Shown here: positions 17,922 to 28,164 of the stretch, piece after piece | How the letters are laid out: each line of letters opens with the position of its first letter | Position numbering within the stretch: position 1 is the stretch's first letter | Assembly (NCBI RefSeq): GCF_938029845.1 | Contig: NZ_CALHGG010000031.1 | Span: 1 to 55,167, forward strand | Origin: an uncultured Capnocytophaga sp. | GTDB lineage: Bacteria > Bacteroidota > Bacteroidia > Flavobacteriales > Flavobacteriaceae | Length of the DNA: 55,167 nucleotides | Direction of reading: 5' to 3' | Notes under the pieces: generated by a model | Database searches by the model: none | Seen by the model: only the letters and a program-made list of their open reading frames with translations | Told to the model about the DNA's origin: nothing | Program-made: the position numbers and the translations under genes

Positions 17922-19049
17922 ATGAGATTTATCGTATCTAGTTCGTATTTATTGAAAAAGCTCCAAATTATAGGAGGTGTAATCAATAGCAACAACACTA
18001 TGTCTATCTTGGAGAATTTCTTATTTGAATTATCTGAAAATAAACTGACTGTATCAGCCTCTGACCTTGAAACCACTATCAAAGGAGTAATAGAAGTAGA
18101 AAGTACAGATACTGCAAGTATCGTTGTCCCATATAAGATTTTGATTGATACCCTCAAGACCTTTACCGAACAGGCTCTTACCTTTATTATCAATGACAAC
18201 AATACTATAGATATCGTCTCTAACAACGGGAAATATACCCTTGCCTACTTGGATAGCCAAGAGTTTCCTACTGTTGTAGAAATAGAAAATGCCAACCGCG
18301 TAACCCTTATGGGTGATATTTTGGCTACCGCTATACAGAGTACCTTTTTCGCTACGGGGAATGATGACCTACGCCCTATTATGAATGGGGTATTCTTCAA
18401 TTTTACAGAAGAAGCGCTTATTTTTGCCGCTACTGATGCCCATAAGTTGGTAAAATATGAGCGTCAGGATATAAAATCCGAGCAACCTGCGTCTTTTGTA
18501 ATTCCTAAAAAACCACTAAACCTTCTCAAAGGAATCCTCTCTGGAAGCGAGACAGAGGTAACTATCGAGTACAACGAAAGCAATGCTAAGTTCTCTTTTG
18601 ATCAATTGGATTACGTATGTCGCCTCATTGACGGAACCTATCCTAACTATGAAGCGGTAATCCCTAGAGAAAATCCCAATAAGTTGATCGTCAATCGTAC
18701 CTTATTACTCAATTCTACCAAGCGTATCTCTAACTTTGCTAGCAAGGCTACTCACCAGATGCGTGTAAAGATTACAGGTAATTCTTTGCAAATCTTTGCT
18801 GAAGATATAGAATACAACAATCGTGCTAATGAAACGATTCCTTGTAACTACGAGGGTGATGACATGGAGATAGGATTTAACTCTAAATTCTTCATGGAGA
18901 TGCTCAGCAATCTATCCTCCGATGATATCCTCCTTGAGATGTCTTACTCCAATCGCCCTGGTATCCTAACTCCAGCTGATGGATTGGACGAAGGAGAAAA
19001 GATCTATATGCTCGTAATGCCTACGATGCTATCAAGTGAAAATGTTTAA
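17922..19049 (+). CDS. dnaN: DNA polymerase III beta subunit (sliding clamp)
   Basis: The 375-aa protein has three successive clamp domains. The N-terminus MRFIVSSSYLLKKLQIIGGVI leads to TMSILENFLFEL and the first domain. Then come FFATGNDDLRPIMNGVFFNF and FAATDAHKLVKYE in the second, and the C-terminus ends YMLVMPTML, the usual M-P-M/T-R-like hydrophobic-cleft tail. The length equals the family norm. dnaA is not beside it, so this is not evidence of the replication origin. A hairpin follows the stop. Confidence 0.97.
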   Translation: MRFIVSSSYLLKKLQIIGGVINSNNTMSILENFLFELSENKLTVSASDLETTIKGVIEVESTDTASIVVPYKILIDTLKTFTEQALTFIINDNNTIDIVSNNGKYTLAYLDSQEFPTVVEIENANRVTLMGDILATAIQSTFFATGNDDLRPIMNGVFFNFTEEALIFAATDAHKLVKYERQDIKSEQPASFVIPKKPLNLLKGILSGSETEVTIEYNESNAKFSFDQLDYVCRLIDGTYPNYEAVIPRENPNKLIVNRTLLLNSTKRISNFASKATHQMRVKITGNSLQIFAEDIEYNNRANETIPCNYEGDDMEIGFNSKFFMEMLSNLSSDDILLEMSYSNRPGILTPADGLDEGEKIYMLVMPTMLSSENV

Positions 19050-19069
19050 TTTTAATTTTTAATAGAGTC

Positions 19070-19099
19070 AAAAAGCTATCTCTTGAAGATGGCTTTTTT
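19070..19099 (+). terminator. rho-independent terminator after dnaN
   Basis: AGCTATCT (19074-19081) pairs with AGATGGCT (19087-19094), one G.U pair and a 5-nt loop. An upstream A-tract and a downstream T-tract flank it. Confidence 0.75.
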
Positions 19100-19125
19100 A
19101 ATTATTATCATTCTAAAGTTCCCTT

Positions 19126-20382
19126 ATGCAAATTTACAAATTCGGAGGAGCCTCCGTCAAAGATGCCCAAAGCGTACGCAATGTGGCCTCAATACTTGAA
19201 AATACTCCCCATAGAGATATATTGATCGTTATCTCTGCTATGGGTAAGACAACCAATGCGTTGGAAGAAGTAGTAACCAATTACTTCAATGAAGATAAAA
19301 ATGCTTTGGATGAAAGTATCCAAAGAGTAAAGGATTTCCATTACCAAATCATCAGCGAGCTATTTGAGAACAAGAACCACCCTATTTATTGGAAAATAGA
19401 CGGTTTATTTGGAGAAATTTCCTCTTTCTTAGAGCGAAACAAATCTCCCAAACATAGTTTTGTATATGACCAAATCGTAAGTTTTGGAGAGCTAATTTCC
19501 ACTCATATCATCAGTCACTACCTCAATGACAAAGGCATTCGCAATACTTGGCTTGATGCGCGCAATCTTGTGAAAACCAATAGTAACTATCGAGAAGGCG
19601 AAGTGGATTGGGAGGAAACCAATCGCAATATCACCGAGAATATCAATCCGTCCCTTATGTACATCACTCAAGGTTTCATAGGGAGCGACCCGAACTACTT
19701 CACTACCACTCTTGGTAGAGAAGGTTCAGACTACTCTGCCGCTATCTTCGCCTATTGTCTTGATGCTGAGAATGTAACTATTTGGAAAGACGTAGCAGGA
19801 GTACTCAATGCAGATCCAAGATATTTCTCTGACACCCAGCTACTTGAAAAAATTCCTTATCAAGAAGCTATTGAACTTGCCTTCTATGGGGCTTCAGTAA
19901 TTCACCCCAAGACCTTGCAACCCCTCCAAAAAATGAATATTCCGCTGAATGTACGTTCTTTCCTTAATCCCAATGAAGCAGGAAGTTCTGTTTGTGATGT
20001 TAAGGAATTATCTCCTAAAATTCCTTGCTACATACGCAAACAAAATCAGCACTTATTATCTCTCTCTTCTTTAGATTTTTCTTTTATTGCAGAGGAGAAT
20101 ATTAGTTTCATTTTCAATCTTTTAGCTACTTATCAGATTAAGGTGAGTTTGCTGCAAAATTCCGCCATCAGTTTCAACCTGTGTATAGAAGACAAATACA
20201 AGAATCTTTCATTCCTATTGGAGGACTTAAGCAAGCGCTTCAAGGTGAGTTGCATAGAAGGAGTAATCCTCTATACTGTACGTCATGCCCAACAAGATAG
20301 CTTTAACTTCCTAAGTGATGATAAAGAAGTACTCTTAGAACAATTTGCCTTAAATACACAACAGAAGATTGTTAGACAGTAG
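19126..20382 (+). CDS. aspartate kinase
   Basis: The 418-aa protein phosphorylates aspartate, the first step to Lys, Met, Thr and Ile. Motifs are YKFGGASVKDAQSV (nucleotide binding, residues 3-16), TQGFIGS, TLGREGSDYSAAIFAYCLD, the magnesium/ATP site VTIWKDVAGVLNADPR, and FYGASVIHPKTLQP. Two weak ACT-like segments follow (about 300-418), so it may be feedback regulated. It is monofunctional, without a homoserine dehydrogenase domain. No lysine riboswitch is apparent in the 76 nt upstream. Which isozyme (lysC or thrA type) cannot be decided. Confidence 0.93.
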   Translation: MQIYKFGGASVKDAQSVRNVASILENTPHRDILIVISAMGKTTNALEEVVTNYFNEDKNALDESIQRVKDFHYQIISELFENKNHPIYWKIDGLFGEISSFLERNKSPKHSFVYDQIVSFGELISTHIISHYLNDKGIRNTWLDARNLVKTNSNYREGEVDWEETNRNITENINPSLMYITQGFIGSDPNYFTTTLGREGSDYSAAIFAYCLDAENVTIWKDVAGVLNADPRYFSDTQLLEKIPYQEAIELAFYGASVIHPKTLQPLQKMNIPLNVRSFLNPNEAGSSVCDVKELSPKIPCYIRKQNQHLLSLSSLDFSFIAEENISFIFNLLATYQIKVSLLQNSAISFNLCIEDKYKNLSFLLEDLSKRFKVSCIEGVILYTVRHAQQDSFNFLSDDKEVLLEQFALNTQQKIVRQ

Positions 20383-20515
20383 ATAGTGATTATATACCTA
20401 ACCAACAATTAACAAAACGTTAAAAACGCATTTTAAGCCTAATTTTTTCAATTTTATTTTCTTATCTCAAAAAAAGGTCGTAAATTAGCACCTTGAAATA
20501 AAAAGAAACTTTACA

Positions 20516-23032
20516 ATGGTTGAAGGAGAAAAACTCATTCCTATTAACATAGAAGACCAGATGAAGACGGCTTACATTGACTACTCAATGTCAGTAATCG
20601 TCTCTAGGGCTTTGCCTGATGTACGTGATGGACTTAAGCCTGTACATAGGCGTGTACTCTTTGGAATGCATGAGCTTGGTGTACGTAGTAATACAGCTCA
20701 TAAGAAATCCGCTCGTATTGTAGGGGAAGTACTCGGTAAGTACCACCCACATGGAGATTCCTCTGTATATGACACTATGGTACGTATGGCACAATGGTGG
20801 AACATGCGTTACATGCTTGTAGATGGGCAAGGTAACTTCGGTTCTATCGATGGAGACTCTCCTGCAGCTATGCGTTATACTGAGGCAAGAATGCGCAAAA
20901 TGGCTGAAGATATGCTCATTGACATTGACAAGGAGACCGTAGATCACAGCCTTAACTTTGATGACACACTTGAGGAGCCTACTGTATTACCTACCCGTAT
21001 TCCAAACCTTTTGGTCAATGGATCTTCAGGGATTGCCGTAGGTATGGCTACCAATATGCCTCCTCACAATCTTGCTGAAGTAGTTGATGGTACTATTGCA
21101 TACCTTGAAAATCAAGATATTACTATAGATGAACTCATGGAGTACATCAAGGCTCCTGACTTCCCAACAGGTGGTATTATCTATGGTTATGATGGTGTAC
21201 GTGAGGCCTTCAAAACAGGACGCGGACGAGTAATTGTACGCGCCAAAACACACTTTGAGGAAATAAACAACCGCGACTATATCGTAGTTACTGAAGTTCC
21301 CTATCAGGTAAATCCTGAGACCATGCGCGAACAAACCTCCAATTTGGTCAAAGAGGGTAAACTTGAAGGATTGGCTGACATTGTGGATCAGACAGGTAAG
21401 GGAGGTATGCGTATCGTATACGAACTTAAGAAAGATGCTATTCCTAATGTAGTACTCAATAACCTATTCAAGCATACTGCGCTACAATCTTCTTTTAGTG
21501 TTAATAATATTGCCTTGGTCAATGGTCGTCCTGAACAACTAAACCTTAAGGACTTAATATACCACTTTGTAGAACATCGTCATGATGTGGTATATAGACG
21601 TACCCAATATGAGCTAAAAAAAGCTAAGGAACGCATTCATATCTTGGAAGGGTTCATGAAGGTAATGGCTACCGAAGATACTATGGGAAAGGCTATTGAA
21701 ATTATTCGTTTTCATGACAGACCCAAAGAAGACCTAATCACTGAGTTTGAACTTACAGAAATACAAGCTGAAGCTATCTTAGCGCTACAATTGCGCCGTA
21801 TTAACAAACTCCTTATTCTACAAACTAAGGAGGAATATGAGCAATTATTAACTCAAATTATTGATTTGGAAGATATCCTTGCTCGCAAAGAACGTCGTAC
21901 TGAGATTATCAAAGAAGAACTCTTGGAAATAAAAGCCAAATATGGAGATGAACGCCGCTCTGTAATCGAATATGCAGGTGGTGATATCTCCATAGAAGAT
22001 ATTATCCCTGATGAGCAAGTGGTGATCACCATCTCCAATGCTGGCTATATCAAGCGTACTTCTGTCAATGAATACAAAACCCAAGCTCGTGGAGGAGTAG
22101 GACAAAAGGCCTCTGCTACACGTGATAAGGACTTCATAGAGCACCTATTTATAGGTACCAACCACCAATATATGCTTTTCTTCACCGAGAAAGGAAAATG
22201 TTTCTGGCTCAGAGTCTATGAAATTCCTGAAGGGGGTAAGAATACCAAGGGACGTGCCATTCAGAACCTTATCAATATAGCTCCTGATGACCTTGTAAAA
22301 GCTGTCATCTGTACACATGATCTTAAGGAACAGGATTATATCAATAGCCATTACGTAATTATGGCTACCAAAAAAGGTATTATCAAAAAGACCTGCTTAG
22401 AACAATACTCTCGTCCTCGCCAAAATGGTATTGTTGCCATTACCATCAAGGAAGATGATGAGCTACTGGAAGCTCGCCTTACCTCTGGAAATAGCCAAGT
22501 GATGCTTGCTGTCAAATCAGGAAAGGCCATTCGTTTCCCTGAAGAAAAAGTACGAGCTGTAGGTCGTAGTGGATCTGGAGTACGTGGTATCTCTTTTGAT
22601 AATGCTAATGACGAGGTAATTGGTATGATAGCCATTGAAAACCCTAAGGAAGAAACCGTACTAGTAGTCTCTGAAAATGGTTACGGTAAGCGTACCTTTA
22701 TTGATGATCCTGAAACAGGTGAGGCTGTTTATCGTATCACCAACCGTGGTGGTAAAGGGGTAAAAACTATCTCAGTAACTGAAAAAACAGGAAACCTAGT
22801 GGCTATCAAATCTGTATTGGAAGAAGAAGATCTGATGATTATCAACAAGTCTGGTATGGCCATTCGCCTACCTGTAAGTGATCTGCGTGTTATGGGACGT
22901 GCTACCCAAGGAGTACGCCTTATCAATATCAAAGGAAACGACTCTATCGCAGCCGTAGCCAAGGTAATGAAAGAGGAGGAAGATCTCTCTGAAGGAGAAA
23001 ACATGGAAGATTCTACACTGATAAATGAATAA
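20516..23032 (+). CDS. gyrA: DNA gyrase subunit A
   Basis: The 838-aa subunit breaks and rejoins DNA for negative supercoiling. The catalytic tyrosine is Tyr120 in [12 protein letters not shown]. The quinolone-resistance region reads [19 protein letters not shown], with Ser82 and Asp86 at the E. coli 83 and 87 positions, so no classic resistance change is seen. The C-terminal beta-pinwheel has repeated blades ([59 protein letters not shown]). The GyrA box is QARGGVG, a variant of QRRGGKG, with a second NRGGKG in a later blade. The tail is acidic. The TPR gene lies 33 nt downstream and may be cotranscribed. Confidence 0.97.
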   Translation: MVEGEKLIPINIEDQMKTAYIDYSMSVIVSRALPDVRDGLKPVHRRVLFGMHELGVRSNTAHKKSARIVGEVLGKYHPHGDSSVYDTMVRMAQWWNMRYMLVDGQGNFGSIDGDSPAAMRYTEARMRKMAEDMLIDIDKETVDHSLNFDDTLEEPTVLPTRIPNLLVNGSSGIAVGMATNMPPHNLAEVVDGTIAYLENQDITIDELMEYIKAPDFPTGGIIYGYDGVREAFKTGRGRVIVRAKTHFEEINNRDYIVVTEVPYQVNPETMREQTSNLVKEGKLEGLADIVDQTGKGGMRIVYELKKDAIPNVVLNNLFKHTALQSSFSVNNIALVNGRPEQLNLKDLIYHFVEHRHDVVYRRTQYELKKAKERIHILEGFMKVMATEDTMGKAIEIIRFHDRPKEDLITEFELTEIQAEAILALQLRRINKLLILQTKEEYEQLLTQIIDLEDILARKERRTEIIKEELLEIKAKYGDERRSVIEYAGGDISIEDIIPDEQVVITISNAGYIKRTSVNEYKTQARGGVGQKASATRDKDFIEHLFIGTNHQYMLFFTEKGKCFWLRVYEIPEGGKNTKGRAIQNLINIAPDDLVKAVICTHDLKEQDYINSHYVIMATKKGIIKKTCLEQYSRPRQNGIVAITIKEDDELLEARLTSGNSQVMLAVKSGKAIRFPEEKVRAVGRSGSGVRGISFDNANDEVIGMIAIENPKEETVLVVSENGYGKRTFIDDPETGEAVYRITNRGGKGVKTISVTEKTGNLVAIKSVLEEEDLMIINKSGMAIRLPVSDLRVMGRATQGVRLINIKGNDSIAAVAKVMKEEEDLSEGENMEDSTLINE

Positions 23033-23065
23033 ATAATTATAAGTTAAATATAAAACTAAATTACA

Positions 23066-24328
23066 ATGAAAAAAAGTATTCTATTAATAACGGCGCTTGC
23101 TTTCTCTGCCGTTTCTTTTGCTCAGAAGAAAGAACTAAAAGAAATAAAGAAAGCTATTGAGAAAAATGAACTCCCTCAAGCAGAAAGACTTTTAGAAAAC
23201 GTAAAAAGCATGGCACTTGCTGACAGAAAATCCTCTGCTGAATATTACTTCCTAAAAGGAGAATTGGGACTAAAGAAAGCAATTGCAGGAAAAGATGTGA
23301 TTAACTCATTGTCAGAGGCCTCTGTTGCCTTAGCAGAAGCTAAGAAAGCTGGAGGTAAGAGTTCTTCTGACATAGAAGCTCTTAAGGCAGAAGGAGCAAG
23401 AATTGCCGTAGAAAAAGGACAAGATTCTTATCAAAAGAATAATTTCAAGGAAGCTGCTCTTGCTTTTGAACAAGTATATCGCCTTAGCCCAAGAGATACC
23501 TTATTCCTCTACAATGCTGCTGTTTCAGCTTCTCAAAGTAAGGAAAACGAAATGGCACTAAACTATTTCTTAGAGTTGAAAGACTTGAAATATGATGGTA
23601 CAGAAATTCTTTATTCTGCTAAAAATAAAGAAACAGGTCTAATAGAGAAATCGGCGGATAAGAATACTCGTGACATGAAAATGAAAACGGGAAATTATTC
23701 CAACCCTAGTCAGGAAAAAACGCCTTCCAAAAGAGGAGAAATCATCCGTAACATTGCCTACCTATATGTAGATCAAGGAAAGAAAGAAGAAGCTCTTAAG
23801 GCTTTTGAATTTGCTAGAAAGAACTATCCTAAGGATGGAGAGCTTATCATGCAAGAGGCCAATGTATATTACCAATTGGGTAATATGGGAAAATTTGAAT
23901 CCTTAATGAAGGAAGCTACTGACCTACAACCTGATAACGCAGATGCCCAATATAATATTGGAGTGATGAACCTACAAAGAGGTAACAATGCTGAGGCTAG
24001 AAAATATTTCCAAAAAGCACTCAAAATAGCTCCAGATAATGCTAACGCTGCTATGAACTGTGCTACTACCTATGCTAATGAAGGAGATGCCCTTGTAGAT
24101 CAGATGAATGCCTTGGGAAATACAGCTAGTGACATCAAAAAATTTGATGAACTTAAAAATAGCAAAGATTCTTCTTACCGATTGGCTGCTGAAGTGTTGA
24201 ATGAATATGTAAAGAATAATCCTAAAAATCCCAATAAAGACGTATTGGAATACCTCTCTAATATTTACTTATCTCTTAATGATATGACCAACTATAAGAG
24301 AATCAAAGCCCTTTTGAACAAAAACTAA
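23066..24328 (+). CDS. periplasmic tetratricopeptide-repeat protein
   Basis: The 420-aa protein has a signal peptide (MKKSILLITALAFSAVSFAQ) and TPR units: AVEKGQDSYQKNNFKEAALAFEQVYRL (near 112-138), IRNIAYLYVDQGKKEEALKAFEFAR (near 228-252) and ADAQYNIGVMNLQRGNNAEARKYFQKALKIAPDNANAAMNCATTYANEGD (near 292-342). Repeated DNA or amino-acid identity between units is low. TPRs usually scaffold protein complexes; the partner is unknown. It follows gyrA and ends before a strong terminator. Confidence 0.82.
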   Translation: MKKSILLITALAFSAVSFAQKKELKEIKKAIEKNELPQAERLLENVKSMALADRKSSAEYYFLKGELGLKKAIAGKDVINSLSEASVALAEAKKAGGKSSSDIEALKAEGARIAVEKGQDSYQKNNFKEAALAFEQVYRLSPRDTLFLYNAAVSASQSKENEMALNYFLELKDLKYDGTEILYSAKNKETGLIEKSADKNTRDMKMKTGNYSNPSQEKTPSKRGEIIRNIAYLYVDQGKKEEALKAFEFARKNYPKDGELIMQEANVYYQLGNMGKFESLMKEATDLQPDNADAQYNIGVMNLQRGNNAEARKYFQKALKIAPDNANAAMNCATTYANEGDALVDQMNALGNTASDIKKFDELKNSKDSSYRLAAEVLNEYVKNNPKNPNKDVLEYLSNIYLSLNDMTNYKRIKALLNKN

Positions 24329-24350
24329 GATTTGCATAATTAATAAAAAT

Positions 24351-24379
24351 GCCTTCCCTATTTGGGAAGGCGTTTTTTT
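24351..24379 (+). terminator. rho-independent terminator after the gyrA-TPR unit
   Basis: GCCTTCCC (24351-24358) pairs perfectly with GGGAAGGC (24364-24371), loop of 5 nt, followed by a run of seven T. Confidence 0.92.
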
Positions 24380-24410
24380 GTATTATCCTTTCCTTACAAA
24401 GAATAGATAA

Positions 24411-24443
24411 AATAAAAAAGGCTTAAGAATTTTCCTTAAGCCT
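24411..24443 (-). terminator. terminator for the tRNA-Ser gene
   Basis: The arms AGGCTTAAG (24419-24427) and CTTAAGCCT (24435-24443) pair perfectly. On the minus strand a T-tract follows the hairpin (the A-run at 24413-24419), so it ends transcription leaving the tRNA gene. Confidence 0.85.
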
Positions 24444-24473
24444 TCTAACTAAACCTTAAAAATCAATGTATTG

Positions 24474-24558
24474 CGGAGAAAGAGGGATTCGAACCCCCGG
24501 AGGTGTTACCCTCAACGGTTTTCAAGACCGCCGCATTCGACCGCTCTGCCATTTCTCC
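24474..24558 (-). tRNA. tRNA-Ser (anticodon UGA)
   Basis: On the minus strand an 85-nt cloverleaf can be drawn. The acceptor GGAGAAA pairs with TTTCTCC, followed by a G discriminator. The anticodon arm holds CTTGAAA (anticodon TGA), a long variable arm (GAGGGTAACACCTC) is typical of serine tRNAs, and the T arm contains GTTCGAATC. The 3' CCA is not encoded. A terminator follows it on the same strand. Confidence 0.96.
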
Positions 24559-24714
24559 AGAAAAGAACTCTCATTGAATTCGGGTGCAAAGGTATAACTT
24601 TTTTTTTATTCTGCAAAGAAAAAAATACATTTTTTCATCTATTTTTAAACTAATTCTTTTAACCACTGTATTTCAATTAGTTATGAAGCTATTATAATAA
24701 ATTTGAAAAATATC

Positions 24715-24745
24715 TTTGTTTTCTAGTTTTTTTTTTTTACCTTTG
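24715..24745 (+). promoter_or_regulatory. Bacteroidota-type promoter for pncB
   Basis: TTTG at 24715-24718 and TACCTTTG at 24738-24745, with a 19-nt spacer, fit the sigma-ABfr consensus well. The pncB ATG lies 31 nt further on. Confidence 0.75.
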
Positions 24746-24776
24746 TGTGATTTTAAAAGAAACGTAGTTTATAATT

Positions 24777-25964
24777 ATGCCTGTACATATATCTCCTATA
24801 TTTACTTCTATTTTAGATAATGATTTCTACAAATTCACTATGCAGTGCGCTGTGGTGAAACTCTTTCCCGCTGTCAAAGGACGTTATGAGTTTATCAATC
24901 GTGGAAAACACGAATTCCCGGAAGGCTTCGCCCAAACTATGCAAAAGGCAGTAAATGAAATGGGACAACTGAGACTATCCAAAGAAGAAAAAAACTTCCT
25001 GAAGAGTTCTTGTCCTTATCTGAATCCTGCTTATATTGACTTTTTAGAAGGTTATCGTTATGACCCTAGTGAGGTACATATCTCTCAAGAAGGGACAGAG
25101 TTGAAAGTAAGTGTAGAAGGTTATTGGTATAGAACAATTCTGTGGGAAGTACCCTTATTAGCAACCATCAGTGAATTGTACTACAAGCTCACTGGAGCAG
25201 TGGCATGGGATGATGAACAAATCATAGCCAACACCTCCCATAAGATATATGACTATGAAGCCCTTGATGTTATTTTTGCTGAGTTCGGTACCCGAAGAAG
25301 GCATTCCTATCGCGTACATGACCTTGTAATGCAAACCCTTACCAAGTCCCATCGCTATAACTTCACAGGGACAAGCAATGTTCACTTTGCTATGAAATAT
25401 CAAGTAAAGCCCATAGGAACACATGCTCACGAATGGTTTATGTTTCATGCTGCAGAATATGGCTTCAAAATGTCCAACGCCATGTCCTTAGAGCATTGGG
25501 TAGATGTCTATAGAGGGGACTTAGGTGTTGCGCTTTCCGATACTTATACAACAGATGTTTTTTTCAAACAATTCGATACCAAGTTTGCCAAACTATTTGA
25601 TGGGGTACGCCATGACAGTGGAGATCCTATTGAGTTTGCCAACAAAACTATAGAACATTATAAAAAATTTGGTATCAATCCTCTTTCCAAATATATCATC
25701 TTCTCCGATGGGCTAACTCCTGAAAAAGTGGAAGCTATCACCAAATACTGCCGTGGTAAAATAGGTTTTTCTTTTGGTATAGGAACCAACCTTACTAATG
25801 ATGTAGGGTTACGTCCTATGAATATTGTCATGAAACTCACTGAAGTACTTACCTCTGACCACGAATGGGTGAAAACAGTTAAGCTCTCTGATGAGCCTAA
25901 CAAACACACAGGAGACCCCCGAATGATAGAATTGTCAAAGGAATTATTACGTATTCACTCTTAA
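24777..25964 (+). CDS. pncB: nicotinate phosphoribosyltransferase
   Basis: PncB makes nicotinate mononucleotide from nicotinate and PRPP in NAD salvage. The 395-aa protein has the family N-terminus ILDNDFYKFTMQCAVVKLFP, the substrate-binding EFGTRRRHSYRVHD (near 169-182), GTSNVHFAMKYQVKPIGTHAHEWFM with the catalytic-region histidine (near 202-226), and GVRHDSGDPIEFANKTI (near 278-294). IIFSDGLTPEKVEAI and FSFGIGTNLTNDVG bind the phosphoribosyl group. It starts downstream of a good promoter and heads a plus-strand run ending with the FAD oxidoreductase. Confidence 0.96.
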   Translation: MPVHISPIFTSILDNDFYKFTMQCAVVKLFPAVKGRYEFINRGKHEFPEGFAQTMQKAVNEMGQLRLSKEEKNFLKSSCPYLNPAYIDFLEGYRYDPSEVHISQEGTELKVSVEGYWYRTILWEVPLLATISELYYKLTGAVAWDDEQIIANTSHKIYDYEALDVIFAEFGTRRRHSYRVHDLVMQTLTKSHRYNFTGTSNVHFAMKYQVKPIGTHAHEWFMFHAAEYGFKMSNAMSLEHWVDVYRGDLGVALSDTYTTDVFFKQFDTKFAKLFDGVRHDSGDPIEFANKTIEHYKKFGINPLSKYIIFSDGLTPEKVEAITKYCRGKIGFSFGIGTNLTNDVGLRPMNIVMKLTEVLTSDHEWVKTVKLSDEPNKHTGDPRMIELSKELLRIHS

Positions 25965-25973
25965 AAGACGACA

Positions 25974-26165
25974 ATGAGTATATTAAAGAAAACAAATATA
26001 GTGGCCTATACCCTTATGATAGTGGGGGTACTGTTGCTCTACCTGCAATCTAACAAAGAATATAGGTATTTTCAAGAGCAATATGTACTAATGGCAGGAC
26101 TTGTATTGGTAGTGGTGGGTATCTATATGCTTTCTAAAAAATTACCCTCACGTGAACACAAATAA
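25974..26165 (+). CDS. small two-helix membrane protein of unknown function
   Basis: The 63-aa protein has two hydrophobic helices, about 9-25 (IVAYTLMIVGVLLLYLQ) and about 39-55 (LMAGLVLVVVGIYMLSK), joined by a polar loop with Tyr-Phe pairs. The N- and C-termini are basic. It starts 9 nt after pncB and ends 37 nt before gapA, suggesting cotranscription. The family is not recognised. Confidence 0.7.
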   Translation: MSILKKTNIVAYTLMIVGVLLLYLQSNKEYRYFQEQYVLMAGLVLVVVGIYMLSKKLPSREHK

Positions 26166-26190
26166 CTTAAGTATTATACAAATAATTTAA

Positions 26191-27204
<1,014 letters not shown>

Positions 27205-27220
27205 TCTTTTTAAATGATGA

Positions 27221-27259
27221 AAAAAAGACGTGTGATTTTTTAAACCATACGTCTTTTTT
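27221..27259. terminator. probable terminator after gapA
   Basis: AAAAAAGACGTGTG (27221-27234) pairs with CATACGTCTTTTTT (27246-27259) with one G.U, around an 11-nt loop. It has A- and T-tracts on either side, so it could act in both directions. Confidence 0.75.
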
Positions 27260-27288
27260 CAAATACATTCACTTAACACCTTAAAATT

Positions 27289-28143
27289 ATGATTTTTATA
27301 GTAGATAGTGGTGCGACCAAAGCCGATTGGACTGCACTGAACGAAAAAGGAATGAAAGAATTCGGTACTCAGACCCTTGGTCTTAACCCTGAGGTGCTTA
27401 CGGAGGAGATTGCCATGGAACGTCTAACAACCAATGAACAACTCAATGAGAATCGCAAGCGTGCACGCCATGTATATTTCTACGGAGCAGGTTGTGGAAC
27501 AGAACGTCTTCGAGTATTCTTACATGCTATCCTACAGCGATTCTTCTCCAATGCTACCATAGTTGTAAAAGAAGATACCTATGCCGCTGTACATGCTACT
27601 ACCGCCAATGGTGAAAGAGCAATCGTAGGGATCCTTGGTACAGGGGCTAACTGTTCTTACTGGGACGGAAAAAAACTACACCAAGCCGTAGATTCTTTGG
27701 GTTACTCACTTATGGATGAATGTAGTGGTAATTTCTTTGGAAAAAGGCTTATTGTAGATTACTACTTCAAAATAATGCCCGAACACCTAAGAAACAAATT
27801 TGAACATGAATATGAACTTAATTCCGATGTGATTAAGTCTCACCTATACAAATTGCCTAACCCTAACAGTTACTTGGCTACTTTTGCACGCTTTTTGGTG
27901 GAAAATAAGAATGATGCCTATTGCAATCACATTATCCGAGAAGGGGTACAACTCTTCATTGACCACTGGATAGTACAATATGAAGCTCGTAATGAAGTAC
28001 CTATTAATTTCGTGGGTAGTATTGCTTTTTATTTGCAAGATGTTGTCAAAGAAGTATTTGCCGAAAACAATCTAAAAGTAGGTAAGGTAATACGTAAGCC
28101 TATTGATGGATTGGTAGAGTATCACCTACTTCACAAGAAATAA
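27289..28143 (+). CDS. BadF/BadG/NAGK-type sugar kinase
   Basis: The 284-aa actin-fold kinase opens IFIVDSGATKADWTAL, the phosphate-1 motif of the N-acetylglucosamine kinase/BadF family. GAGCGTERLRVFL follows near 63-76, GILGTGANCSYWDGKKLHQ (phosphate-2) near 113-131, and GSIAFYLQDVVKEVF near 243-257. Substrate is probably N-acetylglucosamine or a related amino sugar from peptidoglycan, by family only. It sits between gapA and an FAD oxidoreductase, 21 nt before the latter. Confidence 0.82.
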   Translation: MIFIVDSGATKADWTALNEKGMKEFGTQTLGLNPEVLTEEIAMERLTTNEQLNENRKRARHVYFYGAGCGTERLRVFLHAILQRFFSNATIVVKEDTYAAVHATTANGERAIVGILGTGANCSYWDGKKLHQAVDSLGYSLMDECSGNFFGKRLIVDYYFKIMPEHLRNKFEHEYELNSDVIKSHLYKLPNPNSYLATFARFLVENKNDAYCNHIIREGVQLFIDHWIVQYEARNEVPINFVGSIAFYLQDVVKEVFAENNLKVGKVIRKPIDGLVEYHLLHKK

Positions 28144-28164
28144 ACTTATAGCCCAAAATCAATA

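Noticed and set aside
20383..20515. TAAATTAG before gyrA as a promoter
   Set aside because: It departs from TAnnTTTG and lacks a spaced -33 element.
17922..23032. dnaN and gyrA as evidence of the replication origin
   Set aside because: There is no dnaA or DnaA-box cluster nearby, and these genes are often scattered in Bacteroidota.
24471..24653. 60-codon plus-strand ORF
   Set aside because: It lies on the opposite strand across the tRNA-Ser gene and reads tRNA-complement codons; a common false gene.
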